NCBI GenBank assembly: GCA_003342895.1
Contig: PTFA01000338.1
Location: 62,001-126,000, forward strand
Direction: 5' to 3'
DNA: 64,000 nucleotides
From: Casuarius casuarius
Taxonomy: Eukaryota; Chordata; Aves; Casuariiformes; Casuariidae
Positions 10,767-22,690 of this stretch are shown here, in pieces. Within the stretch, counting starts at the first letter, position 1; every line of letters begins with the position of its first letter. The translations under genes were made by a program, and so were the position numbers. Under the pieces are notes generated by a model that was given only the letters and a program-made list of their open reading frames with translations, was not told the DNA's origin and made no database searches.

Positions 10767-13429
10767 TAGTGAAAAAAATGAATAGTAGCTCAGTGGCAAA
10801 AGCAAGGGAGGGCAGGAAGGATCCTGGAGGAGCTTGGCTTGCAGCAGCCCTCACCACAGCAGGGCACTAGTCTTTTCTCTGCCTTTCCAGGGTCATCCTA
10901 CAGCTGGCAGAAACTCCATCCCAAAGCTCACTGCCTCCCCCAGCCCTGCATCTCATTTCCTTGGGATATCAGGATAAAAGCCCCGAACAGCCAAAAGGAG
11001 AGTCACCTGTTCCCCTCTGCACAAGCTCATGCTCATCATGCCACCAGCAGCCCCTGAAATTCAGCTTCTTCCCATGCAGCTTGCAAACACACAGGGTCCC
11101 CGCCAGCACCTGTGACTGCAGAAGGTCCCAGCTGCTGAGACAGCAACCTCTAAGGAGCCTTTTGTGGCTGAGGAAAGAGCTCCTTTCTTTAAAAAGCATG
11201 AAAAGAGACTCAAAGCAAGAGAGGAGAAACATGCACAGGGACAGAGCTGAGCGAGCTGGCTCTAAGCAACGCTCAGGCACCATGGAGTGCTCAGCTGAGA
11301 CTCATGTCAAAGGTGTTATTTTGGAAGCAGGTCTTGCCTAGCTCCCGACAACATCTCCTAGCAGTACAGCACCTTGTGTATCACAATGGTATTGCAACAG
11401 ACTGAAAACACAAGCTTCTGCTCCAGTCTTCATCCTGCTCATATCACTGCTGAGCTGGAGTTAGAGAAATAAAAGGTTGGATTCCTGAGCATGCCCTGTG
11501 TGCTTGTAACCAGAGGGATTCGTCACAGCAACAGAGACTGCAGGGCTCAAGCAGTTTGGACTATGGGGCTGGCTCACAGACGAGGTTTTGGAGCAGAGAG
11601 CACAGAACAGTTCACTGCAAGACAGTCTCTGCTTGTCCTGAGCGAGGCAGAGTATCAACGGCTCTAAACCTGCTAAGGGCATGCCATCCTGGCAGGAGGG
11701 AGACACTGAATTTGGGCAGGTGCAAGAGCTTAGGCTGCCCTGGCCCAGCGCTCCCACCAGCTGAACATCCACCCAGCCTATGCAGACAGGCACAGGACAG
11801 TCTTGTGGGAAGAAACGCACAGTTTGCAGTGATGGACACACACCACAGCCACAGCACAGGGAGAAGCTCCCCAGGGACAGAGGCTCCAAGTGACCTCACA
11901 GGTTTCTTCCATCACTGCTTTCTTCGTTCCATGAGTCAGAGATTAACGACAGGCCATTTGTCAGCAACGGTGGCATCATCGCCAATCTCATTTCTGAGCA
12001 GACATCTGACCTCGCTTGCATCCCCGAGACCTGTGTTGCCACATGATTCAGCCAGCCTCCTGACAGCTCCCAGGGGACATTAGCCTCAGCCCACCAAGGC
12101 AGCAGGAGACTGAGCTGCTAAAAAAGCTGCTTCTGACTCAGCATGCACACAATGAACCCCCAGCTGGGGGACAAAGGTGGTGAGGGGTCTCAGGGTCACC
12201 CTGCTGCTCTACCTTCCTCCCAGCTTGCACTAAAGTAGGCAAAGTACTGTGTGGTCTCCCATGCTCAGCAGGGAGTTAGATTATGAGATCAGTCCCCAAA
12301 GAGAAAGACCCAGGGAAAAGGAGACATCCCCTAAAGAGACTTATTTCCACCAACTTGCACCATCCTATGCTTTGGCCCAGTCTACTCCAGCCCAAGAGAC
12401 TCCACACTAACAAGCCAGCTTGGGAGCTTCAATTTGCAGTACCAGCTGTAGCATCCAGACCTTCTCCACAGCTAGCCATAGTCCAGGCTGAATTTCAACC
12501 CAGTTCTGCTCAACTGGGAGATCAGTTAATACTGAGATAGAGATATACCCTGCATATCTTTGAAGCGGGCTTGTATTTGTGTTCTACAGAGTAGGCTAGC
12601 GATGCCACAGGACCCCCAAACCAGAATATGTGCTTATTTGCAGCATATTTGCTTTTCACACGGGAAACACACAGGACATCTTCCACGGGAAACGACCACC
12701 ACGAGAGACAAGACATCCAGCAGGACAGCTCTTTGGCTGCACTGAGTCAAGCCCATCATAGGCTCCTATGCTTCTCTTAAGAGCAAGGAATTAAAATGGC
12801 GTGGAACTGGAAGAGACGCACTTAGTTAAGATGTCTAGCAACAATGATTTCTTCATTAGAATAATGTGCCCAGAAAGCTTCATAAAAGGAGATATCACAT
12901 GACTGAAAGCTCTCCAGACCCTCATTTCACAGACATAAAACACCAACCAAAAGTCTCTTGTAACAGCCAACTCTCACAACTATTTAAAGGGGGTGTTTTT
13001 TTTTCCTTCTCCTGAGGAGCTTTTGGGTTTGCAGTTGAAACAATTCTTCTTAGTTTCTGGAGAAAAAAAGATTTTTCATTAAGTTGAAGCAAATAGCATT
13101 TTTGCTTGTCAAAAATATTTGACAATTCTGACATTCAGAAGATGAATAAGATTTAAACCCTTCTGCTTCAGAGCAGAAGAAAAAGCTGTCATCAGTCCCA
13201 TCCTCAGACAAGCCATCTCTTACAAACCATGCTCCCTGCTCCAACCCAGGGCTCCTAGGCTGGCCCCCTGGGGCTGAGGACAGGGGGATGATAAACCTGG
13301 ACCAGCCATGCCAGTCTGTTCACACAAGGAAAATCCTGCGTTACTAAGGGCAGGGTCAGTCCTCCCAGCCTGAGTTATCTTACTGCAGTCTCCAAGTCTG
13401 GGCCAGACTCCTCCTGGCTAAACCAACAA
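10767..13429. other. Non-coding interval, small CpG-retaining patch at 11925-12050
   Basis: Mostly CpG-poor with no recognised exon or mobile element. Within it, 11925-12050 keeps several CpGs and has a consensus AP-1 site TGAGTCA at 11932-11938 and a GTCAGCAAC 9-mer at 11960-11968. Short T-rich and A-rich tracts lie near 12986-13075. Open frames such as 11461-11889 (minus) and 11556-12083 (plus) overlap on opposite strands and look like chance. Confidence 0.45.
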
Positions 13430-13870
13430 ATAGATGGATCCCGGTGGCAGGGACGCAAGCTGCATTGATCACCTCACTCTCCAGGCACCATCCGTATCCG
13501 ATAACGGCATCAACCAGGAGGCTCTGGATGCTTTATTTCCTTGGCCACCCTGGCATCTCTGCTGTGGATCAGCAGCTGTCAAGCTCCCTTCACTGTCAGT
13601 CGTAGCAGCGACGCAGCCACAGATACCATGGAGAAACACAGAATGGTGTCGAAACCCATTTCAAAATCCTTCTATCCTATTCAATCCAGAAAGACTTATC
13701 TGCATGGATTTATACTGTTTGCCCCAATATTTAGCTAGCGAGCCGACTAATCTGCGTGCAAGGAAAACCCTGATGGCTTAGAGTCTGAGCAATCTACATC
13801 ATTCATCATTTAGATTAGCTATTGTCTTAATCCTCTTTAAACTACTGTATAATACATAAGGGGAATGGAT
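13430..13870. promoter_or_regulatory. Candidate regulatory block, CpG-retaining then A/T-rich
   Basis: CpGs are scattered through 13440-13515 and 13598-13650 and again at 13739-13760. They are followed by A/T-rich sequence (13790-13860) with TTAGATTAGC and CTTAATCC homeodomain-like cores. Two forward frames are open across it but show no known domain. Base composition differs on both sides. Conservation is the missing test. Confidence 0.3.
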
Positions 13871-14460
13871 GTCCTATTTGCCTGGGATATGTAAACCCCC
13901 CCAAGGCTGAAGCTCAGGAACTTGGGCAGAAGCTAGAATGACAGATGCTACCATGTCACAGAAGAAAAAGGAAACCTGTTGCACCTCCTGACAGCTGATT
14001 TGACTTCCCCTCACTCTCCCCACCCCAGCAGCCTTTAATTAGTTCATAGTGAGCTTCTGCACATCTTCCTAAAGCAGCACGCAGCTCCCTTGAGCTCTCC
14101 CCTCATTGCCATCTCTTTACCCATCCAGCAAGTCAGGGAGACCCCAAGTAGCATCAGCCTATGCAAGGCAGCCTTCCTAAAGCCAAGCCCAGAGGATCGA
14201 GCACCTCTGAACCCCAAGGAGCTGGGACAGCTCCTGCAAGCACGAGCCGCAGATACTACTGTTTTAGGAAAGACAATGGCTCCATGCAGCCCAGCATCAC
14301 TCTGCAGGCCCCATCTCATGATGAGACAGGCTCAGGTCAAGGATTAAACTCTCCCGCTGCCGGGGCTTTGCTATCTTGGATCACACCATGCATCGCCCAG
14401 TGGGAGGATGAACAAAGAGCAGGTTCCTTTATGGAAACAGCAAAGAGTTTGGGGGCAGAA
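13871..14460. other. Non-coding interval
   Basis: CpG-poor, with no recognised exon, RNA gene or repeat. Polypyrimidine-rich near 14005-14040. Confidence 0.45.
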
Positions 14461-14473
14461 GGGGGGGGGGGGG
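14461..14473 (+). repeat. G13 homopolymer
   Basis: Thirteen consecutive G directly after gggggcagaa, followed by tgcaac. It is in a purine-rich stretch that begins near 14440. Confidence 0.95.
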
Positions 14474-14519
14474 TGCAACAAGGCAGGAGCAAATGAGGCT
14501 TTAGTTTGCTGCCTGCCAG

Positions 14520-14695
14520 AGCTGAGGGAGCTAATAAACAGACAGATGAGAGCTAAATTGTCTTCTGAACCTCTGTATCAGTATTCACATTACAGAGGCT
14601 GCTTCCAGCAATTCCAGCGTATTAATAATAAATGCTACATAATTACAGCAGGCTTGCTTTTGTCCTCTTCCTGTTTTCTGTCAATGCCTGCTTAA
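14520..14695. promoter_or_regulatory. Candidate homeodomain-rich A/T block
   Basis: The run contains 'gagctaataaacagacag', ATTAATAATAAATG near 14620-14634 and CATAATTACAGC near 14638-14649, i.e. several TAAT cores in about 130 bases. A pyrimidine-rich segment ending in ag at about 14654-14702 could pass for a splice acceptor, but no coding exon follows that I recognise. An enhancer-like element is the more likely reading. Confidence 0.3.
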
Positions 14696-14696
14696 C

Positions 14697-14890
14697 TCTG
14701 TGCAGCCCGCAGCCGGCTCTCCGCCGCCACCAGCCCCTCCGCCGTGTAGCACAGCCCTGGCACCAGCAGCTGCCGAAACCAGCACAGCATGTCTGCTCCA
14801 ACCTCCCTCCCAGGCTGGACGGAGCCCTGGCCACAGCCGGGCCCCAGCTCCTTGCCCCGCCGGGAGGCGAGGGGGAGCCCAGCTGCTGCC
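14697..14890. other. Local CpG-rich patch
   Basis: About 190 bases with multiple CpGs (for example in ccgcagccgg, ccgccgcc and ccgccggg) in a CpG-poor neighbourhood. Frames in both directions translate to Pro/Ala-rich peptide without known domains. It is too short for a classical CpG island. It could be a minor promoter, an enhancer or a GC-rich exon of a non-coding RNA. Confidence 0.35.
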
Positions 14891-17800
14891 ACAAGTACAG
14901 AGTGATCACCCTCTACTTGCCAAAGCCACACTGATGTTGCCGCAGGGCATGATAAAAGTGCATTTAGGGCCTCGGTACCAGTCACAGGGCTGGGATGAGT
15001 TAGGAACTGCACAAACACCATCTCCAAAGCACAGAGGAGCACCAAGTCAGACAGCTTCTTAAAAGCAAGCAGGGTTTATGAGCGCTCACGGTTTTTATCT
15101 CATCCAGATTATGAGCTGGAGCTGCTTTCTCTTCGGATGCTTTTTGGGATGTTTCTGCTCCATCCTTGGATGGAGCCATCTCACAGCCCACAGGAAACCT
15201 CCCTGCTAACCACAGCTGCTGCACCCACTTTTATGTGATGTCTGTCATGTCCATTCCCCAGGATGCTCTTAGCAGGGAGCTATACCCCAGCTCTGCTGCA
15301 GGAGGCAGCGCACACCGCAGGGAGCTGGCAGCGGGCTCTGGGACATGCCAGGAAGGACCTAGGAGATTCCCAACAGGCCAGCACCTGGGCCAGGAAGAGC
15401 AAAGTTTTCATGTAATCAAGTTCCAGACCAAAACAGCCATAGTTTGCATAGCCTGCAAACATCCAGCGTTGCTGTCTCCCCCTCTCTGCAGCACTTGCAC
15501 TGCTAGGCACTGACCAAGCTGCTTTTCCAGACTATCCTTCTCTCTAGACAAGCTATATCAAAAGACCACTCAATCCTGTCATCTGATCATCTCTGCAGCT
15601 GATGCAAATCAGAGTTAAAGACCCTCTGGCACTTTTTCAGTAAATTAGAAGTGTTTCACCCAATCTAGCTGCAAACTGACCCTTGGAGCCTGGCTTTGCT
15701 TCCCCACAGAGCTGTCTCCAAGAGCATTTCTCAGTCACAGAGCAACGAAACTCTGGAAGGGGGCCCACTTCAGGCGTGCAGTAGCTGTGCTTGCTTATAG
15801 TGGAGCACAGGTCTAACGCACACCTAAGAACAGCTCTTTCCCCAGCCTTTCAGGGAGGCTGCCATGCCCCTTAGCACAGCTTCACTACTAGTAGAGTAAT
15901 ACCTCAAATCAGATTTCTGGAAGAATACAGCACAAATGAAGTGTGCCTGCCCTCCAGCAGGAATTAACTCAGCTTCTGCCCCTGCTTACAGACCTTTCTA
16001 GACAGGAGACCCACTGGAAAGCAAATGAATGCCAAGCAACTCAGATGCAAACTTTTACCTTTGCAAAAAGAGCATCAAATGTTAAGGGAACGCTCAGCCT
16101 GGACAGCTGAACACTGAGAAGCCTTGAAATAGAAAGAAACAAAAAACCTTAAACCCAGCTGCATCACTCTCTTGCACTAGGAAGACATGGCTGGAGTGAC
16201 ACAAGGCCAGCTATCCCTCAGACACTGGTGTGTCCCATGCAACTTGAGACATGCACAGGATCCCCCAATGCTGGCATCCCTCCCCCACTCTGCCATCATT
16301 CCCATGCTCTCCATATCCATTTAGCATTTTCTATATCATGCTTTCTTCTCTGCAAGGTGAAACTGTGGAATGTGTTTCTCCCTGAACACATTATATTCAC
16401 TTTGCTTGCAGTTTCCACACAAAATGAAGAAGCAACTGGTTGTTCAGGCAAAAAGGCTGGAGAAATAGGCACACAGCTCTTCTCTATCCTACAGTGGCTA
16501 GCACCTGCGCCAAGAAATGCGAGAGCAACAGACCATGCAGAAGGTGAAAGGAAGAATATGCAGGGGCATGAGCCCTCCAGGGTGTTCACACAGAGCAGAC
16601 ATCAGAGAACAGACAGAGCAGAACAGGGAGTAGGAAAGAGGGATCATCACCATCACATCACGCTCCTCCTTGCAGGAGGATGCACCTCTTTCAGCCAGAA
16701 GGCTACCTTGAGAGGCAACACGGCTAGCAGTTAAGATACCCATGGAGAAATCAGGAAGCCCAAGGTCACCCTTAAGGGGTAGCCCCGGGCCAGTCATATC
16801 TCCAAAGGCTGCCTTCCTCTGCTCACTCATTGCTATCCTTGGCAGGGCAACCCCAATTTCTTCACTACAGAAACTGTTGCTCCCTATGCAAAAAGCACTC
16901 GGCAGGCTGGAGTCTGCAGACACTGCCATGAACTGGTGCCATCATGTTGCAGCCTGGAAAAAAGCCGTAAGCCATATGGAAAGGGGAAGGGAAACCCACC
17001 AAGAGCTGGAAAGAAGATAACAGAAGTTGGAGCTGCAGGCAGAAGTTGCCAGGCAGGCCCACTGCTCCAGGACACAGCCCTGTCCAGTGCGCAGCTTGCG
17101 TCGCTGGAATGGTTCCCGCACACAGAGGGAAGCGGGGCCCTGCCAGCTCCTTGCAGAGCCCATGGATACCTGCCACACACAGGGAGCCTGACTGCTGCAC
17201 TGGCTCTTACAGCAGCATTGCAGACACAGGAGAACAGGAGGAGAACCTAGACTGCTCCACTTGTCCCTCTGAATACATCAGGCAAAGCCCAGAGCCCCCA
17301 GCAAAGGATCCCTGCATCATGCTGCCATAAATTAAAGCAAGATTTGCCCCAGGATGAGTATAGCAGGGGATCAGCCAGCACTCTAGGCATCCAGGTCCCC
17401 AGGCTCATCTCCAGGACAGCCTGCATCACCTGCCACAGCTGGCTCCCTGTGCTCCAGCCAGCCTCCAAACTCACTCCCCCAAATCTCAGCATGCTCCAAG
17501 CAGCCAGCAAGCATCATGCAACACCCCCAGACTCCAGCTAGCACAAGAGCAGTGTCAGAGGGGCCAAAATGGGAGAAAAATGAAAGATTGCCTTAGCCTT
17601 CAGCGTAACTGGAAGCCTGCAGCCCCCAGGCAGGGTTGGACATACTGTATGCTAGGGTAGAAGGGATGGAGCTGGCCAGTGACAGGGGGACCAAGGGACC
17701 AAGACCCCACAGTCCTGAGCTTCCCAGGGGGTAAGCGCTATTCCAGAGACAGCTGAAAACTCTGCCCACTGTATGGCAACATCATGTCTGAGATCCTGGG

Positions 17801-18205
17801 TCTGTTGTCCAACAGTTGGAGTTGTCCAACACCCCCACACATGCCACAAATCCCCCCTCTTCTGCAGGCCAGCTGAGCACACATAGCCAGAGCTTCCTTA
17901 TAATAATTAGTCTCTGCTTGAAATGAGGGAAAACAGCACTGGTCCACACAGGGAACACAATGCAACAGGAACCATCAAACACAGGGACTCCCAGTACTCA
18001 CTTCTGGTGGCCAAATCCTGCAGGATGCATGGCCAGATGAGCATGAGGATCAGCCATTGCTGGGTGACACAGCACACACTCTGCAAGCACAGTGCTTTGT
18101 AGGAGCTCATCTCCCAAAACAGAGGGGACGCAGCCAGGCTCATCTGTGCCACTTCCCCAGGAGCACTGGAGGGACAGATCCCACACTCAGCACCCTAGAG
18201 GGGAG
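14891..18205. other. Non-coding interval, nothing firm
   Basis: Roughly 3.3 kb of CpG-poor DNA with many short overlapping open frames. A segment near 16743-16775 ('aatcaggaagcccaaggtca') is reminiscent of the MIR body in reverse orientation but too short to claim. No exon, tRNA-like or LTR structure is seen. Confidence 0.45.
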
Positions 18206-18270
18206 ATATCAGAGAAATAGGGACTGGAAGGACTCAGCACCCCCCTCCTGCACAAGGACCCCAGGCTGCA
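18206..18270 (-). mobile_element. Possible short CR1 3' end
   Basis: The stretch 'agaaatagggactggaagga' followed by 'ctcctgcacaaggacccc' resembles the reverse complement of the CR1 3' UTR as seen in sauropsids. Only about 65 bases fit, with no further CR1 text downstream, so it is a weak call. Confidence 0.33.
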
Positions 18271-18370
18271 GTCTGGCAGGGGGGCTGGCACCAGCTCATC
18301 AGCAGTTGATTGCAGCATATCATAGACCATAAGCCTCCTGTGTTGGCTTCTTCCACAAGTCTTTCCAAAA

Positions 18371-18421
18371 AAATCTTAATTTGTAATTAAGTCATTAATT
18401 GATAATATGCTCTATTAGCTT
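18371..18421. promoter_or_regulatory. Dense homeodomain-site cluster
   Basis: Within about 50 bases are the inverted repeat CTTAAT (18375-18380) and ATTAAG (18386-18391), a TAATTA core at 18385-18390, ATTAATTGATAAT at 18394-18406 and CTATTAGC just after. This is an abrupt A/T island in G+C-richer flanks. It may be bound by Hox/paired-type homeodomain proteins. Chance A/T richness is the alternative. Confidence 0.3.
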
Positions 18422-19979
18422 TAGCAGGAGTGAGAGCAGAGCTGTGCCCCACACACCAAGACTGCAGAGACAGCTATAGAACAAATCCTCCTGTCATGCT
18501 GAGTGGGGCCAAGGGAGCTGCAGCCAGGTGAACCTGGGGCACCAACAGAGAAACAAGATGCTGGATGCAGCAGGACATCCAGGCACTTCAGGTCACGCTA
18601 AGGACTGCTTCTCTCCAGCAGAGCCCAGGGAGGAGCTGAGGACAGGCAGCCCCAACAACAGCATCTGGGGAGCACAGCCCCACAAGCCTCCTTGACCCAG
18701 ACCCAGGAGGCTCCGGGGAGCAGCACCAGCTAACCTAACACTGCATTACAAGCGGCCTGAGCTCCCCGGGAAAGCTGCTGTGGACACAGGCACACCGCTT
18801 CCAGCTCAAACTGCGCAGTCCAGCTCTGGGATTGCTTAATACTTCCCATGTGCCAGTCCTCTGCTGCCGCCAACCACTGTGAGAACCAGAGGTTTCCGAC
18901 AGCCTTCCCCCAGCTGACAGTCAGACCCAAGTGCAAATCTGAAGTCAGCAGCCACAAAACGCAGCAGTTGCCTCCACCAGCCTAGTTCCCCAGCACAGCA
19001 ATCAAGGGTGACAGCCTTTCCCAGGGGCTCCCCCAGTAACAATCTTCTGGCTTGTGAGAGATGAACAGTTTCCACATCATCACATACCAACAGCCCCTAA
19101 AGGTTTGCACTGCAACAAGTCCCTGGGATTTGGCTTGGTCCTGTGCAGACTTGCACACTTCAGAAGGAGGGGTGACAGTAAAGGGCAGGATTAGACCCTG
19201 CCAGACAGGCATAGAAGAGCAGGTCAGCTTTCAGGCAAGAGGAGTCAGTCAGCTGTGATCCTAGAGCTGAAGCGTTCCCTCCTGACACAAGCTTCTCAGC
19301 TCTGCCCTTGGCAAAATTCAGAAAAAGAGTGGCAGAATTTCCTCCTCTCAAAGCCCAAAGCAGCAAAAAGCTCTGCTACAAACATTGCATCCCTTTGCCC
19401 CATCCAGCCCTCAGCTTTGAGACACACACAAAGCTCCTTCCCTGCATAAGGAAACAGCACTTGCTTGCACTGCATAGACCTGCCTCATGCAAGGACTCAG
19501 CAGGAGCCGGGCAGCTTCTGCTTGGTTCAGACTTCAAAGCAGCTGAGTGCTAAGGCCTCCATCCCCACTCTTGTGCCGTTGTTTTCCCAGGGCAGCTCCA
19601 TTACACCCAACACATTACACAGAGCAAAACTCACAAGCAAGTGCTGGAAGACTTGGTGAGAGCAGGTGCTGTGCAAGCAGAAGGTTAAATAAACCAGGAT
19701 AAATAAACCTGACTCAAGTTACAGAAAACTGCGCAGTGAAACTTGTTGGAAGATGCCAATTCAGTGAAAAAAATTCTGCAGCAAAGCATCTGTTTGGGTG
19801 ACTGACTCTAAAGGGAGTAAATCAAAACCTTGACAAAAGCCAATTCTACTTTTTGAGAACAAAAAGAGTCCAGGGATGTTTCAGGCTACTCCAGCATTTA
19901 AGCTAGAGTGATGAAAAAGTTAAAGGAAAATGAAAATATTACAAGTAATCAGAACAGATTTGGAATCAGAGCTGAAGAA
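18422..19979. other. Non-coding interval
   Basis: CpG-poor and CAG/CTG-rich. No exon, RNA or repeat recognised. A/T-richer from about 19680 to 19960 before the CR1 copy. Confidence 0.45.
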
Positions 19980-20295
19980 TAATCTAGGTTGGCCCCAATC
20001 TCTGCTCTAACACCATGCTCAGAGCAGGACCAGTTGGTCAGGTTGTGCAGGGCCTAGTGCAGTTAAGTACTGAGTATCTCAAAGATTGAGGTTTCCCACC
20101 TCTCATCCCTGTTGAAGCATTTGACCACCCTCACTGGGAGCAGAAATTTCTCAATGCCCAATAGGCAATTCCCTTGCTCCAAATTGCATCGTTGCCTCTC
20201 ATCCCAGCACTGGTCACCTCCAAAATGAGTCCAGCTCCTGCCTCTCTGCTCTCCCCCATCAGGGATTTGAGGACAGCAGTACAGACACACTCACT
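19980..20295 (-). mobile_element. CR1-type LINE 3' end, reverse orientation
   Basis: Read on the plus strand this is the reverse complement of the CR1 3' region in order: a 'ctaggttggccccaatctct' segment, 'gctcagagcaggaccagttg', a 'tttgaccaccctcactggga' segment, a 'cagaaatttctcaatgccca' segment, 'ttgcctctcatcccagcact' and a 'ctctctgctctcccccatca' segment. The order and spacing fit a CR1 insertion truncated at its 5' side near 20295. It is decayed and non-coding. Bounds are approximate. Confidence 0.85.
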
Positions 20296-20379
20296 TCCCC
20301 TTCCCTACCCCAGGTAGAGACAAACGGCTACAGGCAGCCTCTCCTTGCACACCATTCCTCCCCTCCACAAACCCTCAAA

Positions 20380-20830
20380 GTTTTCCTGCTAACAGCCACC
20401 GATGCGTTTTGACTTCACATTCTCCTGGGAGATGGTGGTGAGGAATATTTTAAACAGACTGCGCAGCCACCGAGAGGACAAGAAAACCTTTCCCCGCTCT
20501 AGTCAGAGCCATGACTAACTACCAGAGCTTTCCCTGCAGAAAACAAAGAGAAGCCACGCTCTCCGGCGATGCAAACGGCTGCCGTTTCAACACAGTTTTC
20601 TCCCATTCCTTCGATTTGAAGTCAATTACTGCAAGGTTAATGGGGCAGAGAGGATGCCAGGCGGCTGGGTAATGATGTCAAAGCACCTGGCATTGCCCGG
20701 GCAACCGCTAGACAGCAGGGATGCAAATGGAGCAGGATTGCACTCAGTCCCAGGAAACAAGCTGATGAAATTGAGCACATCAGCGTTAATGAACACAGAA
20801 ATAACAAGAGCTCCCAGAGAAACACAGCAG
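20380..20830. promoter_or_regulatory. Candidate enhancer with RFX X-box and POU octamer
   Basis: The core at 20692-20705 reads ATTGCCCGGGCAAC. Both X-box half-sites (TTGCC and GGCAAC) are intact, with the usual 2-base centre. It matches the RFX consensus GTTGCCATGGCAAC at 11 of 14 positions, and the centre is the tolerant part. Nearby are TGATGTCA (20673-20680), an E-box CACCTG (20684-20689) and a perfect POU octamer ATGCAAAT (20721-20728). CpGs are retained across 20400-20600 and in the core. RFX proteins bind such sites at ciliary and immune genes. The target here is unknown. Confidence 0.42.
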
Positions 20831-22519
20831 TGAGGGGCTGCACCCACCAGTGAGACACTGCTGTGGGAGCTGCTTGCTGGGTTTCTGCACAAACAGGCTC
20901 CACGTCCCTGCATTTCCTCTGGGTCGTCACCGCAAGCTGCTTCCCAGTTTAACGCTCCAGCTACACACACCCCAGACTGACCACTGTGTCCATCTGCTGA
21001 AGCTCTTCTCCAGCACCTTCTGGCTCCTCTCCATGCAGGGAGAGCAACAGGAGAGCTGCATGCACCGAGAGAGCAGTTCGTAGAGTGACCTGCAGAGACC
21101 GGGGCCAAAAGGTGCATGGGAATAGAGATGTTTGAAAGCACCTCCATGCAAGGAGCAGCAGTGCTCCCCTGCATAGCACAAAGGGTGCTCCAGCAGCATA
21201 ACCAAGCTCTCCATGGCTCAGCGCCTGCATCTTCCACAATGAGGGGTTTAAAACTTGCAGGCAGAGCAACAGGCACTAGGTGGGATGGTGCCTCTGCCAA
21301 GACAGCACTTGGCACATCATGCTGCTGCTGACCAGGAGTACAGGGCAGCTGATAACAGCATTACAAGCCCCAAACACCAGTACAGCAACCCTGTTTCCAG
21401 CTTCAGCCTGCTAGCCCAGCTAATCTTGCATGCAACTCCTGTTTTCTTACTAAGCCACAAGCTCCAGATCCTCCTTAGCATGATTCTGCATGAAAAGCCT
21501 CCATTCCTCTACTGTAATCTCAGCTGCTTTTAGTCCTGGCCTTTGTATGCCCAGATGCCACTAACCCCCCCCTTCCTGACCCCATTTGCATTGCAGCACA
21601 GCTGCAGCAATGCAGCTGCCTTCTGTCCCCAAGCAAAGGCTGTCTACCCTTCCCCATCTGACCTGCTGACACCCTGCCCTGCAGCCACCCTGAGGCTTTC
21701 TGCCTACTCTCTCCAAAGTCCAAACCCAAACACGTTTTGGAGCAGCAACAGCCAAGAGGGCCCCCAGGAGCAACAGGTAGGTCACACAGGGGTTTCCTCT
21801 TGCCCCAGGTAAAGCTAGCTAGCAAACAGGTTCAACTGGGGCAATGGCCAGGTGAAGGAATGCTGACTCTACTTCTCACACCAGTGGCTGGCACAGTTTG
21901 TACATTTGCAATAAAGCTGTGCAAATGAGACTATGGCAATTGCCCCAAGCCCCAGCAATTCCCTGGTAGGTATAATCCACCAGACACTAGCTCCACAGGA
22001 CAGCAGTCATGTCATGCATCCATTTGCAAGGTCGTTGCCCTGTGCCACTTTAAAGCCCTTCGCTTATGCCTAAGAAAAGTCAAGATGACTCAACACAGAC
22101 ACTGCTTCTTGTTCCCACTCAGATGCTCTCTGCTTTCCCACTGTCCTCGCACCACAAGCCCCTTGGAGCAGAGAACGCCCTTCCTCGCTCCCTGGAAACC
22201 ACCCAGCCAGAAAAATAAAGCAGCCTGTGCCATAAATAACAAACGCTCTAGTGACTGGCAATAGCTGAGCAGCAGCAGGTTCGGCAGGGACCTGAGCATC
22301 CCAGGCCAGCCTGTGCCCAGGCTCCACAGGTGCCTGGCTCACCCCCACACAAACACTTCCCAGGCATCCTCCCTGCCCACCAGAGCAGGACCTCCTCACA
22401 TGCACCAGGCATGCTGAGGCTCACAGCAGCACCATCCCAAATGCCAGGCATCTCTGTGAGCCCCAGCGCTTTGCTTTTAAATGTCAGCAGTAAAACCAGC
22501 TACACATCAGATGGAATTA
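20831..22519. other. Non-coding interval
   Basis: No recognised exon or repeat. A minus-strand open frame of about 229 codons (20626-21315) overlaps the regulatory block and this interval. It has no known domain and is crossed by plus-strand frames, so it is not called as a gene. Confidence 0.45.
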
Positions 22520-22690
22520 AATGGGGGGGGGGTGTAGAGAAGGAGACAAAAGGAAGAAGAGACAGCTCTGCTAATAGCGAGTCAGCCAGAAGTCTCCGAA
22601 TCCATTTGAAATGCGTAGGGCTTAATTTAACTTAATGGTTTTGTCAAACATTGGCACTCCGCTAAAAGCACAGGAGAGCTGGTAATCCAA
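22520..22690. promoter_or_regulatory. G10 run and adjacent candidate regulatory block
   Basis: G10 at 22523-22532 is followed by a low-repeat segment with CGAATCC, 'gggcttaatttaacttaatg' and ATTGGCACTCCGC. TTGGCA is a nuclear-factor-I half site. A/T-rich homeodomain-like cores plus retained CpGs suggest a regulatory element, with low certainty. Confidence 0.25.

Noticed and set aside
16743..16780. Possible MIR fragment ('cccaaggtcac' word)
   Set aside because: Single short word without the neighbouring conserved parts.
20626..21315. 229-codon minus-strand open frame
   Set aside because: No known domain, overlaps plus-strand frames and a regulatory-looking block, no splice or start context of note.
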